This document shows, one piece after another, positions 12,056 to 23,667 of a DNA stretch of 64,000 nucleotides. A model generated the notes under the pieces. The model ran no database searches, was not told where the DNA came from, and saw nothing but the letters and a program-made list of their open reading frames with translations. The position numbers were made by a program, and so were the translations under genes. The stretch comes from Plazaster borealis. Its lineage: Eukaryota; Echinodermata; Asteroidea; Forcipulatida; Labidiasteridae. Where the stretch lies: the NCBI GenBank assembly GCA_021014325.1, contig CM037466.1:13976765-14040764 (forward strand). Reading direction: 5' to 3'. The number at the start of each line of letters is the position of its first letter. Positions within the stretch are counted from its first letter, which is position 1.

Positions 12056-12953
12056 ATGGGAACGTAGCATTGTGGGACCATGGTGGGACGTAGGTATCAT
12101 CGGTAGAGATGAGGTTAATTAACGATCGAACACCAGCCGACAGAAACGTCGCGTGCGCCCACGCGTGTGTTATCGTCAGCGTGGTGTTTTTTCCAGTCTC
12201 CCCGTAATGGTGGGGGTGTTAACCGTTTCACGTGCGCTGTTCTCAGTCATGCATCAAGTCGTCAGCCTTTTAATCCCCTGATAGCAAAACACAATATCAC
12301 AAATATGTAGAAAACATGTCTGATGTCATTGTGTCGGTCTTGTTTTTCTTCATCGAAAGAACTTGGTGTACACCGTGCCTATATACTCTTTGGTGCACAT
12401 TGGCATTTACACATTCCATTGCATAGTGTATATTCACACTTGCTGTAAACAAAATTTCATTCAGAGCGATTGCCCTGGAATTTCTATTAACCAATGGATA
12501 GCCATAAATGAAGATAGGGTTCAAAATATTATCAGGAATTTTAGTTTTGTATTTTTCGTAATGTAGGGAGAGGACTAATACACATGAAATACCAAACTCG
12601 CTATAAAGAAAGGAGGTTGAAATTTTCGGGGTGATTATCAAATGGCAAGGTTTTATTAAATTAAATTAAAATTCAAAATCCACATAGTATATTTCAATAC
12701 CCTATGAAAATGTGTAAACTATACACAACCCCCCAGAATTGAATTTAAGAAGTAACCATTACAAGACTGAAAGCAAAAATAAGTATGGAGGCATTTTCTA
12801 GAAGCTGTGGCTTGTGGTGGGATGCCTGACGGACAGACAAACAGAACAAGGAATAATACAGCGAAATACAGCGATGAAATTTAGGGAGAAAAACAATTGC
12901 TCTCCCGACGCCGGTATTATGCGATCCTTTCAACGAGAATCAGTACAAAGTAC
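12056..12953. other. intergenic, no gene recognised
   Basis: There is a GC-richer patch around 12120-12260 with CACGCGTG, and AT-rich sequence after it. No domain-bearing frame is present. Confidence 0.4.
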
Positions 12954-13533
12954 GAGCCCAATTTCATAATGCTGCTTAAAGGGACACGTTGCCTTGGATC
13001 GGACGAGTTGGTCTATAAAAAGCGTTTGTAACCGCTTGTTATAAAATGCATATGGTTAGAAAGACGTTACAAAAGTAGAATACAATGATCCACACAAAAT
13101 ATGCCTCGAAATTGCGTGGTTTTCCTTTTACTTTGCGGACTAACACGGTCGGCCATTTTGTGGAGTCAAAAATTTGACTCCACAAAATGGCCGACCGTGT
13201 TTGTTCACGATGTAAAAGGAAAACCACGCAATTTCGAGGCATATTTTTGTGTGGATCATTGTATTCTACTTTTAAAACATCTTTCTAACCATTATGCATT
13301 TTTATAACAAACGCCGTTACAAATGCTTTTTATAGACCAACTCGCCCGATCCAAGGCAACGTGTCCCTTTAAGCACACAAGTTTTACTAAACATTTCTGC
13401 CTACTGGAAAAGGGTTACCAGCCAAAGTACCATGTTATTTGCATAATTTGTGACTGGTTCCCTGCTTATTTTTGCTAAGCATTATTTGTTAAACAAAATT
13501 TTCTGTTTGAGCATCTCTATGAAATTGGGCCCT
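12954..13533 (+). mobile_element. element C copy C1 (GGGCCCAATTTCAT family), split by a nested insertion
   Basis: It begins GAGCCCAATTTCAT and ends ATGAAATTGGGCCC. It is interrupted after GCTGCTTAA by the palindromic element at 12980-13368 and resumes with TTAAGCACACAAG. Removing the insert restores a ~190-bp element like C2 and C3. Confidence 0.8.
12980..13368. mobile_element. 389-bp palindromic foldback element inserted at TTAA
   Basis: A near-perfect inverted repeat with arms of ~190 bp centred near 13172 (GAGTCAAA / TTTGACTC). The ends are AGGGACACGTTGCCTTGG and its complement. It is flanked by a duplicated TTAA (12976-12979, 13369-13372) inside element C1. The two arms give the same spurious frame on both strands. 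A TTAA target implies piggyBac-like mobilisation (inference). Confidence 0.88.
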
Positions 13534-13945
13534 GGTTGTAATTTTAGCCTCTCTTTGAAACTACTTACAGGGGTAACCTAACCCAAATTAATCAGCGAGT
13601 AATAATTTCTGTTATTAAAGGAGTCACCTCAGTCGAAATACACCTTATCGTCCGAGTAGACATCGACATTAATAAAATATGTGGGTGACGGTCTCAAATC
13701 ATTGGAACTTAGAAGTGGTCATGGGGGGGGGGTGTCTACTTATGCCTTTCCGGTCTTTAGTTCTCACGATGATAGGTTATGTGCCCGGTCGATAGACAGT
13801 ACCGATAAAATCAATGACAGTTAACGCCTACACAATTACTGAAATAACTCAAATGCATCTCTTAGAATTCTTCTTTCAAGATACCGAAGTAGCTGGTTGG
13901 GGTTGGGGGCGTTGCAGTTTTGCACCGGCGAGGGATAGCCCATTA

Positions 13946-14165
13946 TGCACAAGCGCAATACCGCAAGGCATGTTGGGAAACCGAGTACTGTCAAGATGGA
14001 CGTCATGCTGTATAGTTTACATTAACCATAAACCATGTAACTATGCCAAGTTTTATTGCTGTGTACCGCATTGCTTCAAAATCAGCCATGGTGGTTGCCG
14101 TTGTTGCGTGGACTCTGATTTCACCCAGAGTCCTTTGCGCGCCGATCATGCGAATTGGGGCTTGC
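13946..14165 (+). repeat. dispersed repeat family H, copy H1
   Basis: Matches 16751-16988 on the opposite strand: shared blocks include TTGGGAAACC, GATGGACG, CATGCTGTA, ACTATGCC, CATTGCTTC, TGGACTC(A/T)GATTTCACCC and GCCGATCATGCG. It could be a decayed coding piece of a transposon, but I cannot name the family. Confidence 0.6.
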
Positions 14166-14504
14166 ACGAGTGGCACGCCAAATACCATTGAGCAGTGTAA
14201 TGAAAACCGTAGTGAAAACCTTAGTTAAAACTATTTATGTAAGGTGAAATCCACTAATTTAGAGTCGCACTACAACTTGAATAACACTTCAGTTCACTTT
14301 TCAAAATCGAATTTGAACCTTTGTGTGATGGTGTATCGGTATTGCACCATAATGTTTACTTCTCTTGCACGAGTTCGTGTTTTACCAAAACGATTGAGCG
14401 CCGGAGCAAGTCTACGTTTCGATGATGACGTAGTTGTTCCTAAAATGATTCTCTGTCAGTTGCTTTTAAGCTTGCCGGGCACCAGCTGCTTGTCATTTTA
14501 AAAT

Positions 14505-14724
14505 TAAAATTAAAATTAAATTTGTGTGCTTACAGATAGGAATAAAAACTTCTTGCATCAAGAAGTTTTTATTAATTTAGTGAGAAATTACCTCTTTCTC
14601 AAAAACTACGTTACTTCAGAGGGAGTCGTTTCCTACAATCAACAGCTCTCCGTTGCTTGTTACCAAGTAAGTTTTTATGCTAATATTTGTTTTGAGTCAT
14701 TACCAAACGTGTAAGATACCTTTA
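14505..14724 (+). mobile_element. MITE family A, copy A4 (right half only)
   Basis: An AAATTAAAATT simple repeat is followed by the family A right half from TTTGTGTGCTT to ACCAAACGTGTAAG and TTTAA. The central hairpin AACTTCTTGCATCAAGAAGTT is intact; the left half is missing. Confidence 0.75.
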
Positions 14725-15099
14725 ATTCAATCATTTCCAGACCACTTGTCTGATAATAAGTATAAAGTCACTTTGAAAGGCACATCTTTTAACCACGTCC
14801 CTGTAATTTCCCACCAATTTGTACCTTTTCCCCCAAATTATTTTACCGGGGTTCATGACCCATTTGTTGCCTTTTCTTGGCGCCGACACGTAACCCCAGT
14901 CCTCCAACTCGTGGGACTCAGAGTGCCCAGCGCGATAAAGAGCGGGGTCGTGCCCAAGGGAACGTGTCTATTTTCCGGTTCCCACGACACGGGGGCGATC
15001 CTGGTCCTCGCATGGAGAGCGCTTCATGCACCCCATGCTTGCACACATTTTTGCATGTTTTTAGATATAGTAGGAACATAGGAACAAGCCTTGCGTCCA

Positions 15100-15292
15100 G
15101 GGCCCAATTTCATAGAGTTGCTTAAGCACAAAAGTAAGATAAGCACAACAAAATTATGCTTACCAGAGTAACGTTACCAACGAAAATACCACGGCACATG
15201 TACCATTTCTGACTGGTATCCTGCTTAATTCTGCTAAGCAGGAATATGTTAAGCAAAATTGTCTGCTTAAGCAGCTCCATGAAATTGGGCCC
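15100..15292 (-). mobile_element. element C copy C2
   Basis: 193 bp bounded by GGGCCCAATTTCATAGAG and CTCCATGAAATTGGGCCC, with TGCTTAAGCA motifs near both ends. No coding capacity. It is in inverted orientation relative to the neighbouring C3. Confidence 0.8.
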
Positions 15293-15304
15293 AGGCTAGT
15301 ATCT

Positions 15305-15496
15305 GGGCCCAATTTCATAAAGCTGCTTAAGCAGAAAAATTGCTTTAAAATGTTCTGCTTAGCAGAAATGAGCAGGATACCAGTCACAAATTGTACACGT
15401 GACATGGTAGTTTGGCTGGTAACCTTAGTCTGGTAAGCATAATTTTGTTGCGCTTAGCTAATTGATGCGCTTAAGCAGCTCTATAAAAATTGGGCA
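15305..15496 (+). mobile_element. element C copy C3
   Basis: Same family as C2, starting GGGCCCAATTTCATAAAG and ending AAAATTGGGC. Only ~12 bp separates it from C2, so the pair forms a larger inverted repeat. Internal blocks GGATACCAGTCA and GGTAAGCATAATTTTGTTG match the complement of C2. Confidence 0.8.
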
Positions 15497-15842
15497 CTGG
15501 GTCCAGGGCAGGTGAGACGTCAAAGCTACGGCGGGGTGTTATCAACTCAACCTTCCACGGTCCAAGCAAGCAATCTCAACCTTGTAGCTCGACCAAGCTG
15601 CCAGGGTTTGGTTGTTATAACGGTATCACTAAAGCTGTGGGTATGACCAATAAATCGAGCAACCTCGTACACTTTGTGCGTTTTATATGCGTTTTATCAA
15701 TCGGATCAGTGAAACCACATCGAGACTGGAATGGAAAGAGGGGAGAATAGTCTGGCTCTTTTTCTCATTCCTGTATTCATTATTGTTATAACAACAGACA
15801 GGGGACATGACAACGATAGCCACATTATGATAGAGGTCTATT

Positions 15843-15969
15843 TATAGGCCATTTTCGAAACCACGGCTGTAGGCTTCGGAAGACCGATACCGAAAGCCCA
15901 CCTTTGCAAAGTGTACCACCGGAGCTGAAGCTGGAGCTTAAATCGAAGCCTTGGTTTCGAAAATGGCTC
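15843..15969. mobile_element. small foldback element E, copy E1
   Basis: ~127 bp with inverted ends GGCCATTTTCGAAACCACGG / CCTTGGTTTCGAAAATGGCT. Its right end abuts MITE A5. Confidence 0.65.
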
Positions 15970-16339
15970 TTAAAGGCACTGTACACGTTTAGTAATTGTC
16001 CAAGACCAGTGTTCTCACTTGGGGTATCCCAGCATATGCATAAAATAACAAGCCTGTGAAAATTTGGGCTCAATTGGTCATCGAAGTTGCAAGAAAATGA
16101 TGAAAGAAAAAACACCCTTGTTGTACAATTGTGTGCTTTCAGATAGGAATAAAAACTTTCCAAGAAGTTTTTATTATTTTAGTGAGAAATTACCTCTTTC
16201 TCAAAAACTACGTTACTTCAGAGGGAGTGGTTTCTCACAATGTTTTATATTATCAACAGCTCTCTGTTGCTCGTTACCAAGTCAGTTTTTGTGCTAATAT
16301 ATATTTTGAGTAATTACCAAACGTGTACGATACCGTTAA
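15970..16339 (+). mobile_element. MITE family A, copy A5
   Basis: Complete copy between TTAA at 15970-15973 and 16336-16339. The ends are AGGCACTGTACACG and ACCAAACGTGTACGATACC. The central hairpin is shortened (AACTTTCCAAGAAGTT). Confidence 0.85.
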
Positions 16340-16750
16340 AGATTCGGTAGATGTATTCAGATGTTGTTCCGACTATGATGGGAATAAAATCCAAGAAGGA
16401 TCACGTTGGTGTCGGTCTTAGGTGGCAGCGTAACCATGGAGGAGGTGTGTGAAACCATGGTGCAACCTATCGTGTGGAAACCAAAAGAAAACCAATACAT
16501 TATTGTTGTTTGTCTGGTTGTGGTGTGGAAATTTGTTTGTTCTTGTTTTTAATTTTATTTTATTTTTTCGCGCCCGTTTGTTTCTGAGAAACACGGGAGG
16601 AAGTGTCTGGTCCTCCACTGGAACTCCCAAATCCAGCCATACCAAGTTCAGTGACCGTGTCGGCTGCTCGCCTGCTGATAATGGAGCCTCAACGTAAATC
16701 TGCGACGATGACAATTGTCACAGTGTCTATATGACCCTATCATAGCGTGT
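16340..16750. other. intergenic, no gene recognised
   Basis: Contains a T-rich stretch at 16500-16570. Frames overlap on both strands without any recognisable domain. Confidence 0.4.
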
Positions 16751-16988
16751 CCCAATGCGCATGATCGGCACGCAAAGAATTCTGGGTGAAATCTGAGTCC
16801 AAGCAATACCGGCAACCGTCGTGGCGCGCTGATTTCATGAAGCAATGTGGGACATGACTATATAACCTGGCATAGTAACAACATGTAAACTACAGCATGG
16901 CGTCCATCTTGGCAGCTTGATTATTTAACTGTACTAGGTTTCCCAAGATGCATTGCGGTATATTTTTAAGATGGCACTTGTGCGTAAG
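16751..16988 (-). repeat. dispersed repeat family H, copy H2
   Basis: Reverse-orientation relative of H1 (13946-14165). It retains CATGATCGGCACGCAAAG, GAAATCTGAGTCCAAGCAAT and CATCTTGGCAGC. Confidence 0.6.
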
Positions 16989-17984
16989 GGCAATTGACAT
17001 TGAGGACTGCAGATCAGCACAAAGGCTGATGAAAACAAATTGTGTAAAGTTACGAGCTGAAGGAAGGGATGCAATGTAGGTTAATATTATTTTTATTAAG
17101 GAACCGATCTTTAGCATTGCATCGGAATGTCCCATACTGTCTTCATACGTGTTGGAATGGGTTGCATTGCTCTAAAAAACAAAAACAAAACTGATTACCC
17201 TAAACATTTTCCCAACAAAGACATATTTATGTCCACGAATAAGATAAACTCCCCGCCGACTTTAGTAGAGTAAAAGTCTAAATGTCAAGACATATGACTA
17301 CAGGAGGCCACTGCGAGGTCCAACCTCGTCACCCATGGTGCTAAATCACTAATACTATCAAAATAATTGGAGGGAAATTATTTCATTTTTTCCCCTCTCT
17401 CTCTCTCTTGGTTCGCCAACATTTTTTATGACTTGCCCGAGACCCGCTTTCTAAACCAGGGGTCTTAAATCATCCGTCCCGACGTAGGGTTGATTGGCCC
17501 CTTGGTTAGAGCTCAGCGTCAAACGGAGCCCAGTGCAAAGTTGCCTGTGTCTTTTGGTGGACATTTCTTGACGAGCGCCACGGCCGGGGTCCGCCGATAA
17601 AAAAAAGAAAGACTTGGGAAGAAAAAAAACTTGCCTGGGACCGACCCAGGACAACTTTCCCACGATCTCCATAAACTCCTGTGGCAGTCTGCCAAAACTG
17701 TGCCCCGCAATCTGACATGACCAAGTCAGTTAGTGACACGTTTTGGCATGGCACGTGCTGAGCAAGTGTGCTTGAGCGCGCCAAAACTTTTAACCCGTGC
17801 AGAAAGACAACAAGCTGCGATTTGTTTCTATGGGAAGTAGATTTTACTTTTACAAGTGAATTGAAGAAGAGAAGAAATCAGCAACTTATAGTTCAGGCAT
17901 GGAGGTAGAAAATGGTTCAGGGACTATAGGAACAAGGGTTAATATATTTCTCTTAATGTTGTTCTCCCTAAGCCTAACATGGAA
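16989..17984. other. intergenic, no gene recognised
   Basis: A (CT)n microsatellite lies at 17392-17411 and a CSL-type TTCCCACG at 17657-17664. No coding evidence. Confidence 0.4.
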
Positions 17985-18290
17985 TGTTGTAAGCAATATT
18001 TTAAATATTCTGGTGCTGCTATATGGAACAAGTTACCTACTATAAGGCCCAAAATGCATCGTCTATTGGTGGTTTTAAAAACATGTATAAACAAATCAAT
18101 TTTTAAATTTTGTTTTTAATCCTCTTGTTGTTCTTCTTATTTTAATTGTTTAATCTTTTTACTCTGACTGTAAGTATTTTCTGAAGGAATCTTTTTCCTT
18201 TTTCTCTTTTTTTAAGACGCAGGACCATAATGTAATACAGCTATTGTATACAGATTTTAAAATAAATAAATAATAAATAAATAAATATTA
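17985..18290 (+). pseudogene. 3' end of a decayed non-LTR retrotransposon
   Basis: One frame from ~17998 reads FKYSGAAIWNKLP and continues to a stop near 18120 (…NKSIFKFCF). This resembles the C-terminal tail of LINE reverse-transcriptase ORFs (the Y-S-G-A-x-x-W-N-x-L-P signature). It is followed by a T-rich 3' UTR and a TAAA-type tail at 18262-18287. Only the last ~45 codons remain. The clade (Jockey/CR1/L2-like) is a guess. Confidence 0.6.
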
Positions 18291-18346
18291 AACTGGGGTC
18301 GCTGGTGGATGAAGTGTTTAAAAATGAGACCGAAATTTGTTACACT

Positions 18347-18726
18347 TTAAGGTATTATACGGGATTGGTAGAGCTGACAAAATAGTCGCAGACAGTGTTT
18401 ATATTTTGTGTGATCAACCATATACATGAAATAACAAACCTTTGCAAAATTGGGCTTAATCCGTTGTGCGAGTCAGGAGAAAATAGTGAAAAATCATACA
18501 TAGTTTTCAGCATGTAAACACATTGTCCTTAATTTTGGTTGTAACAACCGAAATCAGTTTGTAGGTTTTCAGATACAGTTTCTCGAATATAACTTCATTT
18601 CAGAGGGAAATATTTCACAGAAAAAAAAAGTTTTGGTATAATATGAACTTCATAATCAGTGAGCTTTCAGACTAAAATTAAACACTGATTTTCTATCCTG
18701 ACCAATCCTTCTTGTGCTACTATCTA
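18347..18726 (+). mobile_element. MITE family F, copy F2
   Basis: Starts TTTAAGGTATTATACGGG and matches F1 in reverse orientation. The right terminus is degraded near GACCAATCCTTCTTG. Confidence 0.7.
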
Positions 18727-18737
18727 AGGGCACCCCT

Positions 18738-19320
18738 ATACACTCTGAAACAATCCGGGTCAGAATTGACACCGGAAAGGGTTTGTACAGCTCGACCCGT
18801 TTCCACGGTGGCCAGTCTTACAATTACATGGAATCCAGATCAGTACGGTTTTGACTCGGACTTCGAGTTACGTTGACTCATACTGACGCTTTCTTATAGG
18901 GTCGATTCTGACTCATATTGACCCTTTCTAGGGTCGATTCTGACTCATACTGACCCTTTCTAGGGTCGATTCTGACTCATACTGATCCTTTCTAGGGCCG
19001 ATTCTGACTCATACTGACCCTTTCTAGGGTCGATTCTGACTCATATTGACTCTTTCTAGGGTCGATTCTGACTCATACTGACTCTTTCTAGGGTCGATTC
19101 TGACTCATACTGACTCTTTCTAGGGTCGATTCTGACTCATACTGATCCTTTCTAGGGTCGATTCTGACTCATACTGACCCTTTCTAGGGTCGATTCTGAC
19201 TCATACTGATCCTTTCTAGGGTCGATTCTGACTCATATTGACCCTTTCTAGGGTCGATTCTGACTCATACTGACCCTTTCTAGGTTCGATTCTGACCCGG
19301 CACTTTTTAAGAGTGTCGTC
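18738..19320. mobile_element. element D copy D1 with internal tandem array
   Basis: The inverted ends are ACACTCTGAAACAATCCGGG (left) and CCCGGCACTTTTTAAGAGTG (right, read as complement). Most of the interior is the 32-bp tandem array listed next. Similar ends occur at 33938-34477. Confidence 0.6.
18872..19290 (+). repeat. 32-bp tandem repeat, about 13 units
   Basis: The unit is GGGTCGATTCTGACTC followed by ATACTGACCCTTTCTA. Variation is low (T/C at the TTGACC/CTGATCC positions), suggesting recent expansion. Confidence 0.93.
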
Positions 19321-19679
19321 ATGGGAGTCAAGACCGAGGAACCACTCCCCGTAGCCCCCCCCCCCAAACTAGTTCCCACTATTCAGTTCACTGCCTCTGC
19401 CATCGGGACGATTGCCATTACGTTTTAGGTCAATGTCTACTGTGAAGACAAGATGTATCCCGAAAAATGGTGTCACCTTTAAAGTTTCACCTTTGGAAAT
19501 GTCACCTTTAAAATGTCACCATACAAAATGTCACCTTTAATTTTAAAATGCAATAAATATTCGCGCGTGTTGTTTTCGATAAAACTCAGTCCTTTAACAC
19601 TAACCCCACTTATCATGAACAACAGAATACCTTTCAAAATCACAAGTCTCTGTGTAATGTTAAACTTGCATTTCGTTTC

Positions 19680-20047
19680 TTAAAGGTACACGTTTGGTAA
19701 TGACTCAAAACAAATATTAGCATAAAAACTTACTTGGTAACAAGCAACGTGAGCTGTTGATAGTATAAAACATTGTAGGAAACGACTCCCTCTGAAGTAA
19801 CGTAGTTTTTGAGAAAGAGGTAATTTCTCACTAAAATAATAACAACTTCTTGCAAGAAGTTTTTATTCCTTTCTGAAAGCACACAAGTTTGTACAACAAG
19901 GGGTTTTTTTCTTTCATCATTTTCTTGCAACTTCGATGACCAATTAAACCCAAATTTTCACAGGCTTGTTATTTTATGCGTATGTTGGGATACACCAAGT
20001 GAGAACACTGGTCTTTGACAATTACCAAACGTGTTCAGTGCCTTTAA
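19680..20047 (-). mobile_element. MITE family A, copy A6
   Basis: Complete minus-orientation copy between TTAA at 19680-19683 and 20044-20047. The central hairpin is AACTTCTTGCAAGAAGTT. The left terminal repeat has a short deletion (TTAAAGGTACACG). Confidence 0.85.
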
Positions 20048-21088
20048 ATATTAAGGCTGATGAGACCACGCACGTGTGCAAGCTATTTATAGCCTAATAA
20101 CAAGTCAACTTGGCAGCGGGGGTATACTGTAGTAATTTAATCTGATGTTACCTGCCAAGTCCTGTTAAGAAAAGGCTTTACCCGAACAGTTTCCTTAAAG
20201 AAAGAAAAATAGCAATAGCAAATTTTTGAAAAGGGTTCTTGCCAACCAACTAGTATTGTGTGCAAATCATTTTCACGCCATCTCTAAACTTTTTATTTTC
20301 GATAAAGCTCTCCTCTGATAATCGTAGATTGATCTACCGCATGTTATAAATGATATTATACTATTGTCATTCTGTTTTATATATTTAAAATGCAACATCT
20401 ATTTCCGTCTGCGGCAAATGGTGTTCGAGATACTTATTTCTGGTTATCTGGAAAGAACTCGTGTTGATCGTTGATTTGGAGTAATGTAACAAGGTCGCGG
20501 CCAAAGTTCTCTATATCTCTCTATTTTCAGTGATAGAAATGCATTCCTTCCGGTACCCCCTTAGATACACCTTGATTTATTTCCCTGTACATTCTATTTC
20601 CTGTATCATTCCTGGATTCTTCACTTTGTTCCAAATCTGGGTTTCCAATCGTTCAGATTTGCGCCCCCCCCCCAACACCCCACACCCCACTACCTGTGTT
20701 CTCTTCATGTGGTTAATAACTAATTACACACGGGTTGTTTGGAATCGAACGTGTTACAAAATGGCCAGTACTTTTTGTTAGAACCCCTAAAGTCCTGTCG
20801 TGGGATTTTAAAAAATACCCCAAGTCTCACTATAACACCACATTGAGTTTGAGAAATATGATTTTCTATAAAGTCTGCTTGATTTCTAGGTTTACAAAGC
20901 ACTCATTTGGGAAACAAAAATCAAACTTTTCTACTTCCCTTTTGTCCATAGCATTTTGAATCCGTCCAATATCCTATGATCTTCGACGCCCCATTGTTTG
21001 CTGACATTATTGTATAAACATACTGTTCACAAAGATCTATCACATTGCTGTATGATCACATATATACCAAAGCTACTGCAGGTAGTAC
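20048..21088. other. intergenic, no gene recognised
   Basis: AT-rich with a poly-C run at 20666. No recognisable exon or element boundary. Confidence 0.4.
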
Positions 21089-21310
21089 ACTGCATTGACA
21101 TTGACACAATGGGTGTTGTCACATATAGATACCAAAACAAATTCAAAATTTACAGCATAGGGTGTTAACATAACACTAATTTCTGCCAACACAATTACAT
21201 TGGTGTTATTTCAACACCCTGATGTTAATTGTGACTTCTCTCTAGGGTATCTATTATGTGACAACACCCATGGTGTCTATTTTTTTAACACCCAAGTTTT
21301 TGCAGTGTAT
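21089..21310. mobile_element. foldback element with ACACTGCA ends
   Basis: Starts TACACTGCATTGACATTGAC and ends TTTTTGCAGTGTA. Internal inverted blocks GGGTGTTGTCACATA and TATGTGACAACACCC surround an AT-rich core. It sits inside a degenerate satellite region. Confidence 0.6.
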
Positions 21311-21339
21311 AGGTCAGCGCTCATACTTCCTTTTTCCAT

Positions 21340-22385
21340 AATAGCTATTAATCATTTATACAGAGATATTATTAATTAGCCTATTGTCATCTTGTTCTAT
21401 GATTACATCAAATTATCAATACCAAAGCTACTGTTGATAGCGTGTCGCCACTGATTGCTCACAATGCCTTGTTTCCTAACATTTTCTTCTTTCTTCTTTC
21501 TGTCTATAGCCTATCCACTGCAGGAGGAAAGCCACTTCACCAATTCTCCATTTATATCTGTAAATTGCCAAGCAATGCCTCTATAGTTCATCTCTCCATC
21601 TTCTGTTTTGTCCCCCCTCTGTTTCTGGTTCGGTTTCGTTGAGTCCAATTGGTTATTTTCTAACATCATCGAAACCCGATTCCTACAAAGATATTTACTT
21701 AATTATAATCCTTGCTAAGATTACATCATACCAAAGCACACTGTCTTGTTTTCTTACATCGATACCATAGATTCTTAAACAGAGATATTTACTTAACTAT
21801 CATCTCCTTGCTAAGATTACGTCAATACCAAATATATAATGTTGATAGTATTTCACCACTGGTCGCTCACACTACCTTATTTCCCTATAACAATAACATC
21901 GATCCTACACATATGTTTTGTACTTAAGTAAGTATATTTCATTGCTCTATGATCATATCAATACCAAAGCTACTGTTGATAGCACGTCACCACTCATTGC
22001 TCACACTGCCTTGTTCCTTTACATCGATACCTTATTCCCACAAAGATATTCAGCAATCTCATTGCTGTATTATCACGTACCAAAGCTACTGCTGATAGCA
22101 AGTCACCACTCATTGCTCACACTACCACATTTGTCCCTATAACAATAACATTGATACCTTATTCATACACATTATTTATACTTAAATAATGATATCTTCT
22201 TGCTCTATGATCACATCAATACCAAAGTTTGTTGATAGGACATCACCACTCATTACTTACACTCTCTTGTTTCCCTATAACATTGATACCTTGTTCCGAC
22301 AGATACATTCGTATCTCCTGGCTCTATGATTACATCAATACCACTATTAGTACTTGCTCAATGATCTATTGCTAGTGCCAGTTGG
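21340..22385 (+). repeat. degenerate long-unit tandem repeat
   Basis: Blocks such as ATGATCACATCAATACCAAA, GCTACTGTTGATAG, CACCACTCATTGCTCACACT and CATCGATACC recur in order about six or seven times with drifting spacing (roughly 120-190 bp). This is an old satellite-like array. Confidence 0.75.
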
Positions 22386-23667
22386 TCCACTCTCGCGAGG
22401 TCCCCTTATCCCCTCCAACTAGTTTAGATTATTGGGGCATCACGCCACGGGCGATACCTAAATGTCTATGACTTCATCTCTTTTTTTGGCGCGAGTCTCG
22501 TTCGGTTTTTTCCGTCGTGTTTGTCACCAGCCAGAAAAAAGATCAGACGGCCACCCGCGGTTGCTAGGGAAAATCGAATTATCAGCTATGGCACGCGCGC
22601 GCCAATTTCTGTCTTTTTACTACACGGTGGGTATTTTTTCTTTTCCGTGGGATTTAAGCAGTTGCATTTTCCCATGGAAGCTTTTCCCGCGCATTGTGGA
22701 CGGACACAGCTGGTGTCCGCCTCGGCGTTGGTTTACAACGCGGTAATGTCCACAGCAGGGTGTAGGTAGGTGTAATTAGCGTGTGAAGAATGTGACGAAT
22801 ACAAGCGTCGATCATGAGGATTGTGGGGGGGGGGCAGATTTTATTGGATCATATCATTGGCTGTCGCAGTATGGTTAAACTAAGCACCAAGGTGTGATTG
22901 TTACTTTTGAGTTGTCATAGTCCCTTAACAAGATGGTTCTCAACGATGTGTGTCAATTGTGATGGAATAGATGTAAGTGTGCCCTACGACTGAGCGACTG
23001 GGGACATCTCTATTAAGTCCATTTGTATCATAGTTAAGAAAGGTTATGGTTTTATATGATTTTACTTCAGCTCTATGGTTTTACCACATCTTAGCTGTGC
23101 TGTAATTGCAATACACTATTAATACCGTAGAGTTCTTTGGTAATAACAATACACAAGTCAAAGGCCGTGCAGAGAACTTCTATTCGCATACACAAAATAA
23201 CAAATATAATTTGTTTGTGACTGTTTCCCGGGTGGTGGTGATCTTTTATGTATATGTGGTACCAAAATATTGCTCGCTAAGAGTAAATGATATGTACATG
23301 TACATGTAATGTATGTTCATGCCGTAACCATTAATTGACTCGGGGGGGGGGCATAATTCGAAGTGCATAAAAGTAAACAAGTCGGGGCTACATTTCTCAT
23401 TGTTGTATTACAGTTTTCTGAAACCTATTAAGTGAATACAAAACTACCTTAACGCACTCAAGACACTCAAGGTTTATAGTCCACCCATGTTGAATATGTT
23501 TTATTGTTAAAATGTTGTAGTGAACCACGGCTCATCCACCCAGGTACATCAGGGTGAGTTCCCCGTACCGTCTATGGGCTCACTCATGCCGCCAGGTCCC
23601 TAACCCCTGACTTCCCTTGATGGGGAGCTCCACGAGACCCCGATTCCAGCCCTCACAACAATTCTTC
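22386..23667. other. intergenic, no gene recognised
   Basis: There is a GC-richer patch at 22470-22740 with GCGCGCG-type sequence. No protein domain is recognised in its frames. Confidence 0.4.
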
